This document shows positions 45,830 to 55,780 of a stretch of 64,000 bases of DNA, one piece after another. The notes below the pieces were generated by a model. It had not been told where the DNA came from, searched no databases, and saw only the letters and a program-made list of their open reading frames with translations. The stretch is from Bolinopsis microptera (taxonomy: Eukaryota; Ctenophora; Tentaculata; Lobata; Bolinopsidae): assembly GCF_026151205.1 (NCBI RefSeq), contig NC_087082.1, positions 4,588,908-4,652,907 on the forward strand, in the 5' to 3' direction. Numbering within the stretch: the first letter of the stretch is position 1; each line of letters begins with the position of its first letter. The translations under genes were made by a program, and so were the position numbers.

Positions 45830-46924
45830 ATGGACCACCAAAAAATTCTTGCATTCTTACTCATCACACTTTTTACATCTAGGTACATCTATATCTCTCT
45901 GAAAGGTATCATGGGAGAGTATGATGAAGAGTTTGTACCGAATGAGGATCTCTCAAATGTTATCCAGAGAATGTGGACAGAAGATGACAACAGAGCTGTG
46001 GTTGGCGACGATCTCGTAATCAACATGGGGAAGCGCACTTTCACCCGGGATCAGTCAGAAGATAGGTCATCAGAGCCTCTTATTGAGTATGTCAATGAAG
46101 AATTGTTCCAGAGAGAAAGCTACAAAAGATTCTATGATTTGCTTGATAACTATGAAAGTGCTGTTGGGGTTGAAGAGGTCATGACTCATATGGAGATCAT
46201 TGAAATGAAGAAGTTTGTTGATGTAGTTGTCAGTAGTCGACCTATGAAAATAGCTCAGGAGTATCTGGTGGAGAAGAATTGGGCACCAGCTGACGAAGAA
46301 AAGTTCAAAGATTGGTTGTGGGATGTTTGGTTCACATTGTACAAGCGTGGTCGAGGAAGAGGAAGATCCACTGGAGATTCATCTGGTTTTGAGCATGTTT
46401 TTGTTGGGGAGATCCGAAATGGCTCAGTCATTGGGTTCCACAATTGGGTTCAATTCTACAGGTTTGTTAATTGTCTCTGTATTTACGCAGTATACACCCA
46501 TACTTGTTATCAACCGTTTTACACTTGAATTCCAGCAAATGAGTATGTTTTGAATTGTGATTAGAATTTCTTTTATTTCAGACTAGAGCAGATGGGCAAA
46601 GTCGATTATCGTGGCTTTATTGGAGGGAAACGAAAGCAAGATGAAGAATTTATGATCACAATACAATTCTCTTGGGACGAAGATCTTGCTGATAATGATG
46701 ATGGGGCCGTTAAGGCAGTGGGTGGAACCATGCTTGGCACATCTCCAGAATTCGAGATGGCAATGTATACCTTGGCATGGGTTTATGGAAAGGAGAATGA
46801 TGTGGTCAATATTCCAGTTGCTATCGAGGATCAAGAGTTTTACTTGATTGCTCATACTTTCAAGGGGAAATACCTGGGTACATGTTTCACCTCCCGTACA
46901 CCCCAGGTGGATAGAAGAAGATAA
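45830..46924 (+). CDS. ENDOU: EndoU-type uridylate-specific endoribonuclease
   Basis: Two exons join cleanly: 45830-46461 (donor GTTTGT) and 46582-46924 (acceptor TTTATTTCAG). The product is 324 residues, or about 297 if the start is the ATG at 45911 ([14 protein letters not shown]). EndoU enzymes cut RNA at uridylates, leaving 2',3'-cyclic phosphate ends, usually with Mn2+ or Ca2+. The family signatures are present: [29 protein letters not shown] (His189), GFHNWVQFY (His204), DYRGF, and [13 protein letters not shown] (Lys307 with the following Thr/Ser), matching the His-His-Lys catalytic set of XendoU. The N-terminal hydrophobic run ([19 protein letters not shown]) could be a signal sequence. 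It could also be intron, because a polypyrimidine tract and TAG precede 45883, so the true start is unresolved. A polyadenylation signal lies at 47316-47321. Confidence 0.92.
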
Positions 46925-48141
46925 TATCCCTATCAGTGAAACCAGATGGTATCTCCTGCTTTAAATCATTTAAAGGAATGGTCCGTCTTGAGATCTATGA
47001 ACTTAAAAAATGCATGCATTTGTTAAGAGTTTTAATTGATAAATTTTAGCATATTGGGTTGTAGATATGTTTATTTTGTTACTTTTAAAGTTAGCTTAAA
47101 GATTGTCGAGTATTGTCTATGTTTAGTACAATTTTAAGAGCATCATTAAAATTGAGTACCTAATCAGTAATCATGATAAAGTAATTTATGTGTTATTGTA
47201 CTGCCTGTAATACAGTAAGTGTTGTTGGGCAGTGCCTTGTTCCACTTGTAGTACCAGTTGGATCTAAATTAACAAGAATTGTCACGATCCTGATCTCCCT
47301 TATCAACTCTTTTTCAATAAACAGCACTTTCACAGTATATATATAGCAAATAAAGTAAATTTCTCTGAAACAGAAATTAAACTTTCACTGAATTAAATGT
47401 AAAAACAAACACAAATTATAGATTTCTTGAACTGGTCTACTGGAACGAGGTTGGCCCTTGCCAGGGCCTCAAGACTAACCTTTTATAAGCTTACGTTTGA
47501 TTTATAAGACGGATAAAAGATTTATTATACTACGTTAAATGTTTCTGATATCAGTTTTTCCTGTCCATGATGCTGTAATTTTATTTTAAAATATAAATCC
47601 TTCAGTTTGAGATAATATAAACTATATGATGTAAAAGATTTTTTTGCTTTTTTCAATTCAATGATTACAGTTCAGCCATATTTTCAAGTTTATACAGGAT
47701 ATAAAACACTTTCTACCGATTGGTTATAAATCATAGTAAATAATCTAAGATGATCCTAAATTGTACATATTATGATAATGACGTTTTCTATAAATATTAA
47801 TGGGTTGGCAGTTTTTAACTATAAGAATATTTTACTACCGCACACATTTCGATGTTGAGATAATTTTGTAGATTATTTTAGATTATGATTACGTTTGCAT
47901 TTGTAGTTGAAGTTATTAAGTTTACAGTGTAATATGTAAAACTATATTGCAAAAATTTTATTTCAACCGAAATATAATTGTCTTACTCTAATATATACTT
48001 GATGGTGTCCCAGCTAAAGCTGAAATATATTCAGCTAAAGATCTTTATCGATATTACATACCATACTGTCTATAAAAATTACAAGGCTGAACCATTTATT
48101 GTTATGTTTATTATCCTCCAATAACAATTGACACCACTAGG
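46925..48141. other. intergenic region between EndoU and SRRM1
   Basis: Contains the EndoU 3' UTR and presumably the SRRM1 promoter and 5' UTR. AT-rich, with no TATA box or motif that I would commit to. Confidence 0.5.
47316..47321 (+). terminator. AATAAA polyadenylation signal, EndoU
   Basis: First consensus AATAAA after the EndoU stop, 392 bases downstream. Another AATAAA-like signal lies near 47348. Confidence 0.5.
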
Positions 48142-51100
48142 ATGGGTGATGGAGGATTCTTCAGAGGCACTAGTGCAAACCAAGATGCCAGGTTTCTTGA
48201 CAAGCAAAAGAAGCTCAAGGCTCAGATGAAGTTTGATCCTGTTTTGGAGACCAAGGTGATCAATTTTCTCCATACCCGTTGGGACATTTTTATTTTTATT
48301 GTTACCCTACCCACCTATAATTTATATAACTAGCAACCGGAGACTGACAGACTGTCAAGTAGATAAACAATAGCGAAACTTAGTGAAACTTAGATAAACA
48401 ATAGTGAAACTTGAAACGGTTAAACAAGTCAATACAGGTCGTTAGTAGGTTTCTTAAATGTAATCCCTTTAGATCGATATGGAGAAAGTCTCTGTGGATA
48501 CTGTCAAGCCTTGGATTAACCAAAGGATTAATGAGATTCTTGGATTTGAAGACGAAGTGGTGATAGACTTCGTTTTTAACATGCTGGAGACTGAACGGGT
48601 ATGGTGAAACTTTGGATCAATATAATTTGCTTTTGAAAGATTTTTAAAAGATTCTGAGAGCAATTGTCATTCATGTCGTTTACAAGTTCAGTTTATGGAT
48701 AGCAAAACAATCAATTTGGATTCCTCATCGCTCCTATTAAAATAAATATGGTGAATCTAGAAACATATCGCTAATTTCAAGCATACTCTATAAGATCAAA
48801 CCACTCTTTCAGCACCCAGATCCTAAAGAACTTCAAATTAACTTGACGGGATTTCTTCAAGCTCGACCTTCCAGAGAGTTTATGGGTGAGCTGTGGACCA
48901 TGCTGAAATCGGCTCAGGAAAACATTGCTGGTCAGTAGAAGATTGTTGGCTTTTTTGTGATTTTTATCACATTTTGATTTCGATTTTATAGCTTGACCGT
49001 ATTCAACATGTTACAGGGATTGATAACATTATGTGACAAAATTTGGCCCATCAGTTTTTTCTCCATAAATATTCTCGAACAAATTCTCTTTTTAAATGTG
49101 GACAAAATCTCAAAACATGGAGTCCAGAGTCGAGAAACACTTGTTAACACTTCATTAAAAAAACTTAATCAGGAATACCGACTGCCCTGTTGGAGAAGAA
49201 AAAGGCAGAGATCCAGCAGAGGAAAGAAGAGAAGAGCCGTATCGAGGAGAAGTTGGCAGAGAAGGGTGTCCCCCAGGACCCCAAGATCTCAACTACAACA
49301 TCTGATTCGCTTCAGGAACAAGCTAAAAGAGACAGGATGTCGAAGTGAGTACGAAATTTTGTTTAAAAGATAGTAATCCTTGGTGGCTTTATTGACTGGC
49401 TTTTATTATTATTATTGGCTTTATTAATAACTTTATTTATCTGGCTTCATGTTAGCCGATTTATTTTAGTGAACAGAAAGTGTAGAAGTATTAACCTTCT
49501 CTCTTGTTTCTGAAGAAAAAAACCCTAAATTTCAGAACCCCCTCCCCGGAGCCACGTCGCAAATCCTCACCCAGTCGACGAAGGACTCGCTCTCCTCGCC
49601 GGCGGTCCCGAAGATCTAGGTCAAGAGACAAGTCGCGCCGTGATAGAAGCAAAGATAGAAGGCGGCGGCGCAGTCGTTCCAAAGATCGCGAACGACGGCG
49701 GCGACACGACAAAAAGGATAACCCGAAATCAGAAGGTCTTACTGTGGACGCCAAACTACCAATCAGTGCTGAATATCAATCATCCCCCGACAACAAACAA
49801 GGCACATGCTTTTATTTTGAGAATTTATAAATAATTAACTCACGAACAATTAAAACTGGGTTTCGGATTTTTTTATCCAATAAATATTTAACTGTTCACA
49901 AAATAATAGGTGACCCAGTAAGAAAAGAAAAGACACCATCCCCAAGTCCAGATGTGGAGAGATCAGATAAGAAATCTGACCCCGACAAAACCAAACGCAT
50001 AACCCCGACTAAAGAAAACGAAATTCAGAAATCTCTTCTCTCGCTTGCCTCTAGGTAAATGTCAACGTGGATTATTGAAAATTTCCATGGGGAATTTAAT
50101 TAGTTCCAACGTTACAACTATCCTTTGTGAATTGAGATACGTATTCTGTATTGTTTAAGCCACATATCAGATACTAGAACTTCTTCAGTTTTCACGTTTA
50201 ATCTGGTATTATACGTCAGCGGCGAAACGGTCTGTCTCGCATAAATAAAAAGCCAATCTATTTTCGCGTGAACAATCTTCCGCATTGCGCGCACTGTGGA
50301 CCAACCACGCATGCACTCTTACAAGGATCTTTCCGACTGCTCTCTGTTTTTCCTACAACATGCAACAAGGGCTCAGGCTAATTACAAAATAAACTAGTAC
50401 GACCTCTTTCTGTAATGATCGTTCCCCTTCAAAGTTCGTAACTATGCTATACCCATATCAGCAAGAAGGAGGAGGGATCGGATAAGAAGCGTTATAGGAA
50501 GCGAGAGAGTGCCAGCAGCAGTGACGACAATAAGAGCCCACCACCACGTGACCGAAGTAAAGACAGGAGATTGGAACGAAGACGAAGGTAGATAAGATGC
50601 ATTTTAATAGATGTATTTTGTAATTCTGTATCCTCACATCACAAAATAGCTGATTTTTTTACTAAGAAAATTTTACTCACCTAACATTATTTCCAGATCA
50701 CCGTCTCCCAGACGGAGATCGCCCAGAAGAAGGTCCCCCTACCGCCGCCCAGCACCTCGATACCCCAGCCCTGCTCGCAGACCTCGCCGGAGAACACCTA
50801 CTCCTCCTCGAAAGGAGAGGAGGAAAGAAAGAAGTGAATCTCCTGAACGTCCTACAGGTTTCTACCTGCTGATATTAAACCGACCTCTTTTTTCTACAAA
50901 GCGTTTGGTATTTTGTCTCAGATTTGGGAAATGCTTTTCAACACTGCGGATGTTAAACAAGTTTTCTTTTCGCAGAGAAGAGTGAAGACGAAACTGGTAA
51001 AGAAAGGAAAAAGAAGAATAAAAAGAAAAAGTCCAGGAAGAGATCGCCGGTTGTTAAATCAGCGTCAGAAAGTCCAGAGCCTAAGAAGAAATCCAAAAAG

Positions 51101-52362
51101 GTTTATATAATTCGCCTACCTTTTATTGTTCGTACATGTACCCAACCTCGACTTTCCTCCGATACATTATTGATAGTAATCAGTTATCACCTTGATACGA
51201 ATTATTATTTATTCATAAGTGATTTCATATAGTCAGACTTAACATATCAATCTATCATTAGGATAAAAAGGATAAGAAGAAAAAGAAGAAGAAACGAGTT
51301 GTGAAACCGGCAAGTGACAGCGAATCAGAAGCTAAAGCGTCTTCAGATGAGGTAGCTTATTATTGTTGGAAAGATTTACTATCCATTTAGGATATATTAA
51401 CTCGGATGCATTCAAACCTTCTGTACTTATGGTTAACTGTGTGTGTTAACTGTTAATATTAATTTAATGTTTATCAGAGTGAAGAATCGGAGCCTGAGCC
51501 AAAGCCAAAGAAGAAAGTGAAGAAAACGCGAACACCGACTCCTCCTGTGGAATCTTCTAGTTCTTCGGATGAGGAAGTCGTGAAGGAGAGATCCAAGGAG
51601 AGATCCAAGAAGAAGAAGAAGAAAAGTTCTTCTTCTTCTGAGGAAGCGAAGATAGATTCAGGTTTGCAAATCGGATGACGCACTTTTAGTGTCTACATTT
51701 GTTTTTCTCGATAAACCATGGGCATTCAAAAATTGAAATTAAATGACCAAAATCTTTTTTCAGTGTTATTTTGTATAAATCATTTTGTTGATTAACTAAG
51801 ACTGATAGTTCCGATTGCAGTATCGGGAGTAAGTGATAAAGTCAATATATTGACGGTATGTTCTGCTGAGTGTAAAAGTGCTGCTCAGGGCAACCAATTA
51901 ATAAGATTTTGTCAATTAGCCAGAGTCTAAGGCACTTGCCATTTTGTCGCCGTAGTAATTATCGAATATTGATGCTATGCCAATGCTATAGGTTGCATTA
52001 ATTTCTTGTAGTTATAGTGCAGTGGTTACATAGCTTAATGGGAAAATAATCTTTAAGATTGTAAAGAAAATCAATCTTCAGAATCGTCTGGATCTGACTC
52101 AGAGCCTCCTTCTCCCGAACCAAAAAGGAAGAAAACGTCAGAGCCCTCTCCCAGAAAGTCATCATCATCATCTGATAGCTCTGAAGAAGAACCTCCCAAA
52201 AGGGCATCCAGGAAGAAAAAAGGAAGCAGTTCTTCGGAAGAAGTGAAAAAGAAGAAAAGGAAGCCGAAAAAAGAATCTTCTTCTGATTCTGGGTCGTCCT
52301 CAAGTGACTCAGACGAGGCAAAATTGCGAAGGAAGGCATTACAAACCTTAAAGAAGCGATAG
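48142..52362 (+). CDS. SRRM1: SRRM1, PWI-domain serine/arginine repetitive matrix protein
   Basis: Twelve coding exons with GT-AG introns and consistent phases: 48142-48255, 48473-48598, 48813-48930, 49173-49344, 49536-49735, 49910-50054, 50462-50587, 50697-50857, 50976-51100, 51262-51351, 51478-51661 and 52067-52362. They encode about 618 residues. The N-terminus GFFRGTSANQDARFLDKQKK and the PWI domain (about 27-126; VKPWI, GFEDEVVIDFVFN, QINLTGF, EFMGELW, SAQENIAGIP) match animal SRRM1, a nuclear splicing coactivator that links SR proteins and RNA. After a KKKAEIQQRKEEK helix come RS/RRR-rich segments, a Pro/Arg block (SPSPRRRSPRRR) and Lys/Ser/Glu-rich tails. It is shorter than the human protein (about 900). 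The last acceptor is a tandem site: AG ends at 52057 and 52066 differ by exactly nine bases. Introns at 48256 and 49345 retain stops if unspliced. Confidence 0.96.
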
Positions 52363-52840
52363 CAGGAATTTGTTGTTTATTTATCGATATCACAGGGCAT
52401 CAGCCCTGCTTAAATAGCTGGCTGATCGTACAACAGCGTGGTCGGGGAGGGTGCAGGATAAGCGAACATTAATATTTGATATCTGTTGTCTATTAATAAT
52501 ATTATAATAGGTAAGGTTAAGCGCATAGTACACGTTAGTTTTTCATCTTTACTTGACGGCTGTGATGATATTTTCAATAGATCATTTATTTTCATTTATA
52601 ATCTGACGAATAAAGTTTCGATTTTCAGCTGTTTTATCATTACATTTACATCTCATGTACCCGGAAAAAAACTAAATTTTATTGGTCTTTTGATCACTGT
52701 TCAAACATAATAATACGCAAAAATATCAACTTATTTTAACTTACTATAATTTATTTCTACTTATTTCAACTGCCAATTCCGACTCTACTAGCAAGGCATA
52801 TCAATGATATCACCGTTGTAAAATTAAAATTCTCGTAGCA
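52363..52840. other. SRRM1 3' UTR and intergenic DNA
   Basis: Contains the AATAAA at 52609-52614. No other feature. Confidence 0.6.
52609..52614 (+). terminator. AATAAA polyadenylation signal, SRRM1
   Basis: 247 bases after the SRRM1 stop and the first consensus signal there; followed by T-rich DNA. Confidence 0.55.
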
Positions 52841-52987
52841 ATGAAACGAAGACAAGAATCCCACACCATTTTAGAATAAGTAATAAAGAGGAGATCTGGA
52901 GAAGAAGAAAAGGATTCTTCCTTCGAAAGCGTTGGGAATAAAACACTTTAAATTACAAGTGTAAAACGTCTCATGAGTAAGATGAAG
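52841..52987 (+). pseudogene. duplicated EFG1 exon 1, broken
   Basis: Closely similar to the first coding exon of the gene at 61037 (ATGAAACGA start, GATTCTTC, AAAGCGTTGGGAA, GTAAAACGTCTCATGAGTA) and even keeps the splice donor (AAG then GTAGGT at 52988). An in-frame TAA follows 12 codons after the ATG, and small indels disrupt the rest. Because the donor and flanking intron start are kept, this was a DNA-level duplication and not a processed copy. Confidence 0.85.
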
Positions 52988-54763
52988 GTAGGTTCTGTTT
53001 TTATATTGTACTTATCAGGGGAATGTTTAATTTGGAGTTGGGAGAATATACCTGGCACTGGCAGTCTCAATTAAATATAGACTGAATTTTACTCGTGGGG
53101 CTGAGTAGGTAAATATGATATGAGACGCCATCATTGATTGGGAAATTTAGCGGCCGCTCACATAGGGAATGCGGCCGCATTTATTATTTTCTTATGAATG
53201 TCCGACATATCTTTATTTCGTATAATATAAACAACAGCGTGACGAAAACAGACATGACTTCACATATTATTGTGTTTTTGATTGCTGAACAAATACTATA
53301 CGATGAATCTTTCGTGCAAATCGTTATGGCTGCATAACAATTTGTCCCATACTAGGCTATTTGCCACAGCCCGTCTCCAGTTATTGGCTCAGGGTCGTTC
53401 ATATAATTATATTACGTTATCACTTTTTGGCCAATTTTAATCACCCCTCCGTTATCAGTTTTACATGATATAGCTATTGTGTTAAAATTACACTAGCGTA
53501 GTTCAAAAACCTCTTCACTCCTCCTCAGTGATGACGTAATACTAATCTGCAAACGATTCCTTAACACACATGATTATCAACCTATAGATACTACCTTTCT
53601 ACACATATAATAGTCATAAACATCCAGTTTTGTTGTTTTACTTAAGCATGTCTCTCAGTCCAAACATCCTCATATTGAATAAGTTGTATATCTGCTCTGC
53701 CTTTAGTTTAGTTGTCTATAAATTAATGTGTAAAATTGTCGTTATTTATATTAGACAGAGGCCACAACTTACCTGCATGAAGGGAACATTGCTGTGATAA
53801 GAAAAACAAAGATGCTAAAGATGAAGTTATTGAAATTGTTGCCTTTATCTGTATTGTACGTTTGGTAAAAGTATAAAGTCAAAATTAACAAATCATGAGA
53901 CAAAATACTATTAAATATTCCATAATATTTTTGCACTTATTATCGTTTAACTTAGCTAATGTACAAACAAATAACGCCTACGTTTACTGTTAACGTTTAA
54001 ATTGGACATAAATACAGAAAGAATGATAGTATAGTTTAAAGATAAGGGTAATGATACCGAAATTTTCCCTAAAAACTATCGAAATAAGGGGGATGAGGGG
54101 CGGGGGCCGGGGGTCTTCATCAAAATTATCTCGAAATTGATTTTATAGTTGTTTCTGATAGAGGGGAGTGATATCTATCAGCTACTTTTGGCCCCATGGA
54201 AAAATATTGTTTCAAGCCGAAATAATCGCCGGTCAAAGGTCAGCTCTTATATGTAATTCAAATTGTATTGCGCGTGCCCTGAAAATCGAGTCTAAAAATC
54301 CATCTTCTACAATTTTTAAGCAATCACACTGAAACTTTCAGGATATGTTCTAAGGATCATATGGCTGAGTTATGAATCAAAAACCATATGCCCATATTTG
54401 GGAATATGTACCAAATTTGATACATATATTTTGGCCCATTTATTGGTCAAGTATTAATATCTTTGAACAAGACCAAATTTACATGAAGGTAAAGCTAATC
54501 TATGCATTATCTGAGATTTATAGCTTGATATCTATAGAAATGTGGAAACTAAGGCCAAAAATGAACAAAATTGCCAATATCTCAGTTCCTGATTTTCGGG
54601 AAAGTGACTTCACCAAAAAGCCTAAGGCTTCTTCATTTTTCCAAATTGTCCTATGAAATTTTCAGGATAGGCGTAGAATCGTGTGAGGACCTTATTTATC
54701 GAGCCGAATCTTTGAGTAATAGGCCTTTAAAGAAATTTAGCGGCCAATATTTGAATCGAAATA
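52988..54763. other. non-coding with a MITE copy and dispersed repeat
   Basis: No gene recognised. Holds a MITE at 53388-53545 and a segment near 54110-54165 resembling the inverse of about 44145-44200. A 94-codon frame at 54372-54656 has no recognisable features. Confidence 0.45.
53388..53545. mobile_element. MITE related to 28868-29020
   Basis: Shares the start GGGTCGTTCATATA...ATTACG, the inner ATAGCTATTGTG and AAAATTACAC, and the end GATGACGTAATACT with the copy in the piggyBac-like loop. Diverged, with no clear target duplication. Confidence 0.55.
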
Positions 54764-54980
54764 TAGGTATATTAAAATATATTTAAGTATATTTAAGTAT
54801 ATCAAAATATATTAATAGATAGATAATAAAGTATATTAAGGGGTCGTTCACATATTACGTAAGTGTATTAAAGTATATTAAAGTATATCGAAGGCGCAAA
54901 ATTGGGAAAACCATCTACATTTCACTATACTTCAATATTAAAATATATTAAAGTACTATATATTAACTTAGTATATTGAA
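54764..54980 (+). repeat. AT-rich short tandem repeat (TATATTAAAGTA type)
   Basis: Irregular repeats of TATATTAAAGTATAT. The MITE-type motif GGGGTCGTTCACATATTACG is embedded at 54839. A few more units follow the next element at about 55738-55755, so that element may have inserted within this array. Confidence 0.7.
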
Positions 54981-54989
54981 ATATATTAA

Positions 54990-55723
54990 GTCAGTGGACA
55001 TACGTTGGCCTCAATAGCTCAGTTACTGAGTGCCCAATTTTCTGGTATGACTTACTACCACCACTGGTTCGAGGAATTCGTCAAATCGAAAATATTCGAG
55101 TTCATGTTTTTCGAATGAAGGTTCATTTTTGCATTTATTTGATAGTTCGGCTAGTCGGATGGAGCTGAATTTTATTGACTTGTGTTTGGCTATTCGAATT
55201 ACGTTTGTCCTGACAAAATTAGAACTGTAGCTTCTCAGATGACCGAGATATGAAGCATAACGAGTTTATTCATTACGTGTGATCAGGTGATTTACCTAAT
55301 CACGTGATTAGGTGACCCCGTTAACCACCCAGTTAAACGTTATGGGAATTGTTAACTGTTAAGGGTGCCCAATTAAGGTGTCGTGTCACGGTGTCACATA
55401 ATCACCCAGTCAATTTTGTTAACGAGATACAGAAAATGCTTGACAACTTCGTCATTTATAATCCGTTTTGCCTCATGTTTTCAGATCATATGCAACATTT
55501 AATAATAAAATACCGCCTCTGAAAAAATTAGGCGTTCAGCATGGTCAGAAAAAAACAATGTCTAGGTGTTTTAATATTGAATGGGCGTGGTCTAAAATAT
55601 TTGAATTTTCAAATTTTGACGACGGAATCCTCGAACCAGTAAGTACAGTATGCCATCTGCAAAGCAACAGCTCTCAAATATAAAACACGGCGGAGCTATT
55701 AAGGCCAACGTATGTCCACTGAC
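54990..55723. mobile_element. 734-bp inverted-repeat element
   Basis: 31-bp ends match in inverse orientation with one difference: GTCAGTGGACATACGTTGGC and on at 54990-55020, and the complement at 55693-55723. Further inward, ACTGGTTCGAGGAATTCGTC (55054) matches the complement of about 55615-55643 imperfectly, so the whole unit can fold back. No clear target duplication. No protein of note inside. Confidence 0.75.
55294..55313. promoter_or_regulatory. perfect 20-bp palindrome centred on CACGTG
   Basis: ACCTAATCACGTGATTAGGT is its own complement and contains an E-box core. It lies inside the 734-bp element, so it may be a transposase site and not a gene control element. Confidence 0.4.
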
Positions 55724-55780
55724 TTTTGGCCCACCCTGTATATTAAAGTATATCGCAGGCGGAAAATCGGAAAAAAACCT

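Noticed and set aside
49491-49754. Minus-strand Arg/Leu/Ser-rich frame opposite SRRM1
   Set aside because: Shadow of the RS-rich SRRM1 exon.
53755-53870. Short signal-peptide-like frame (MLKMKLLKLLPLSVLY) on plus and a possible exon with a GTAAGT donor on minus
   Set aside because: Neither could be joined to further exons with recognisable protein; chance is as likely.
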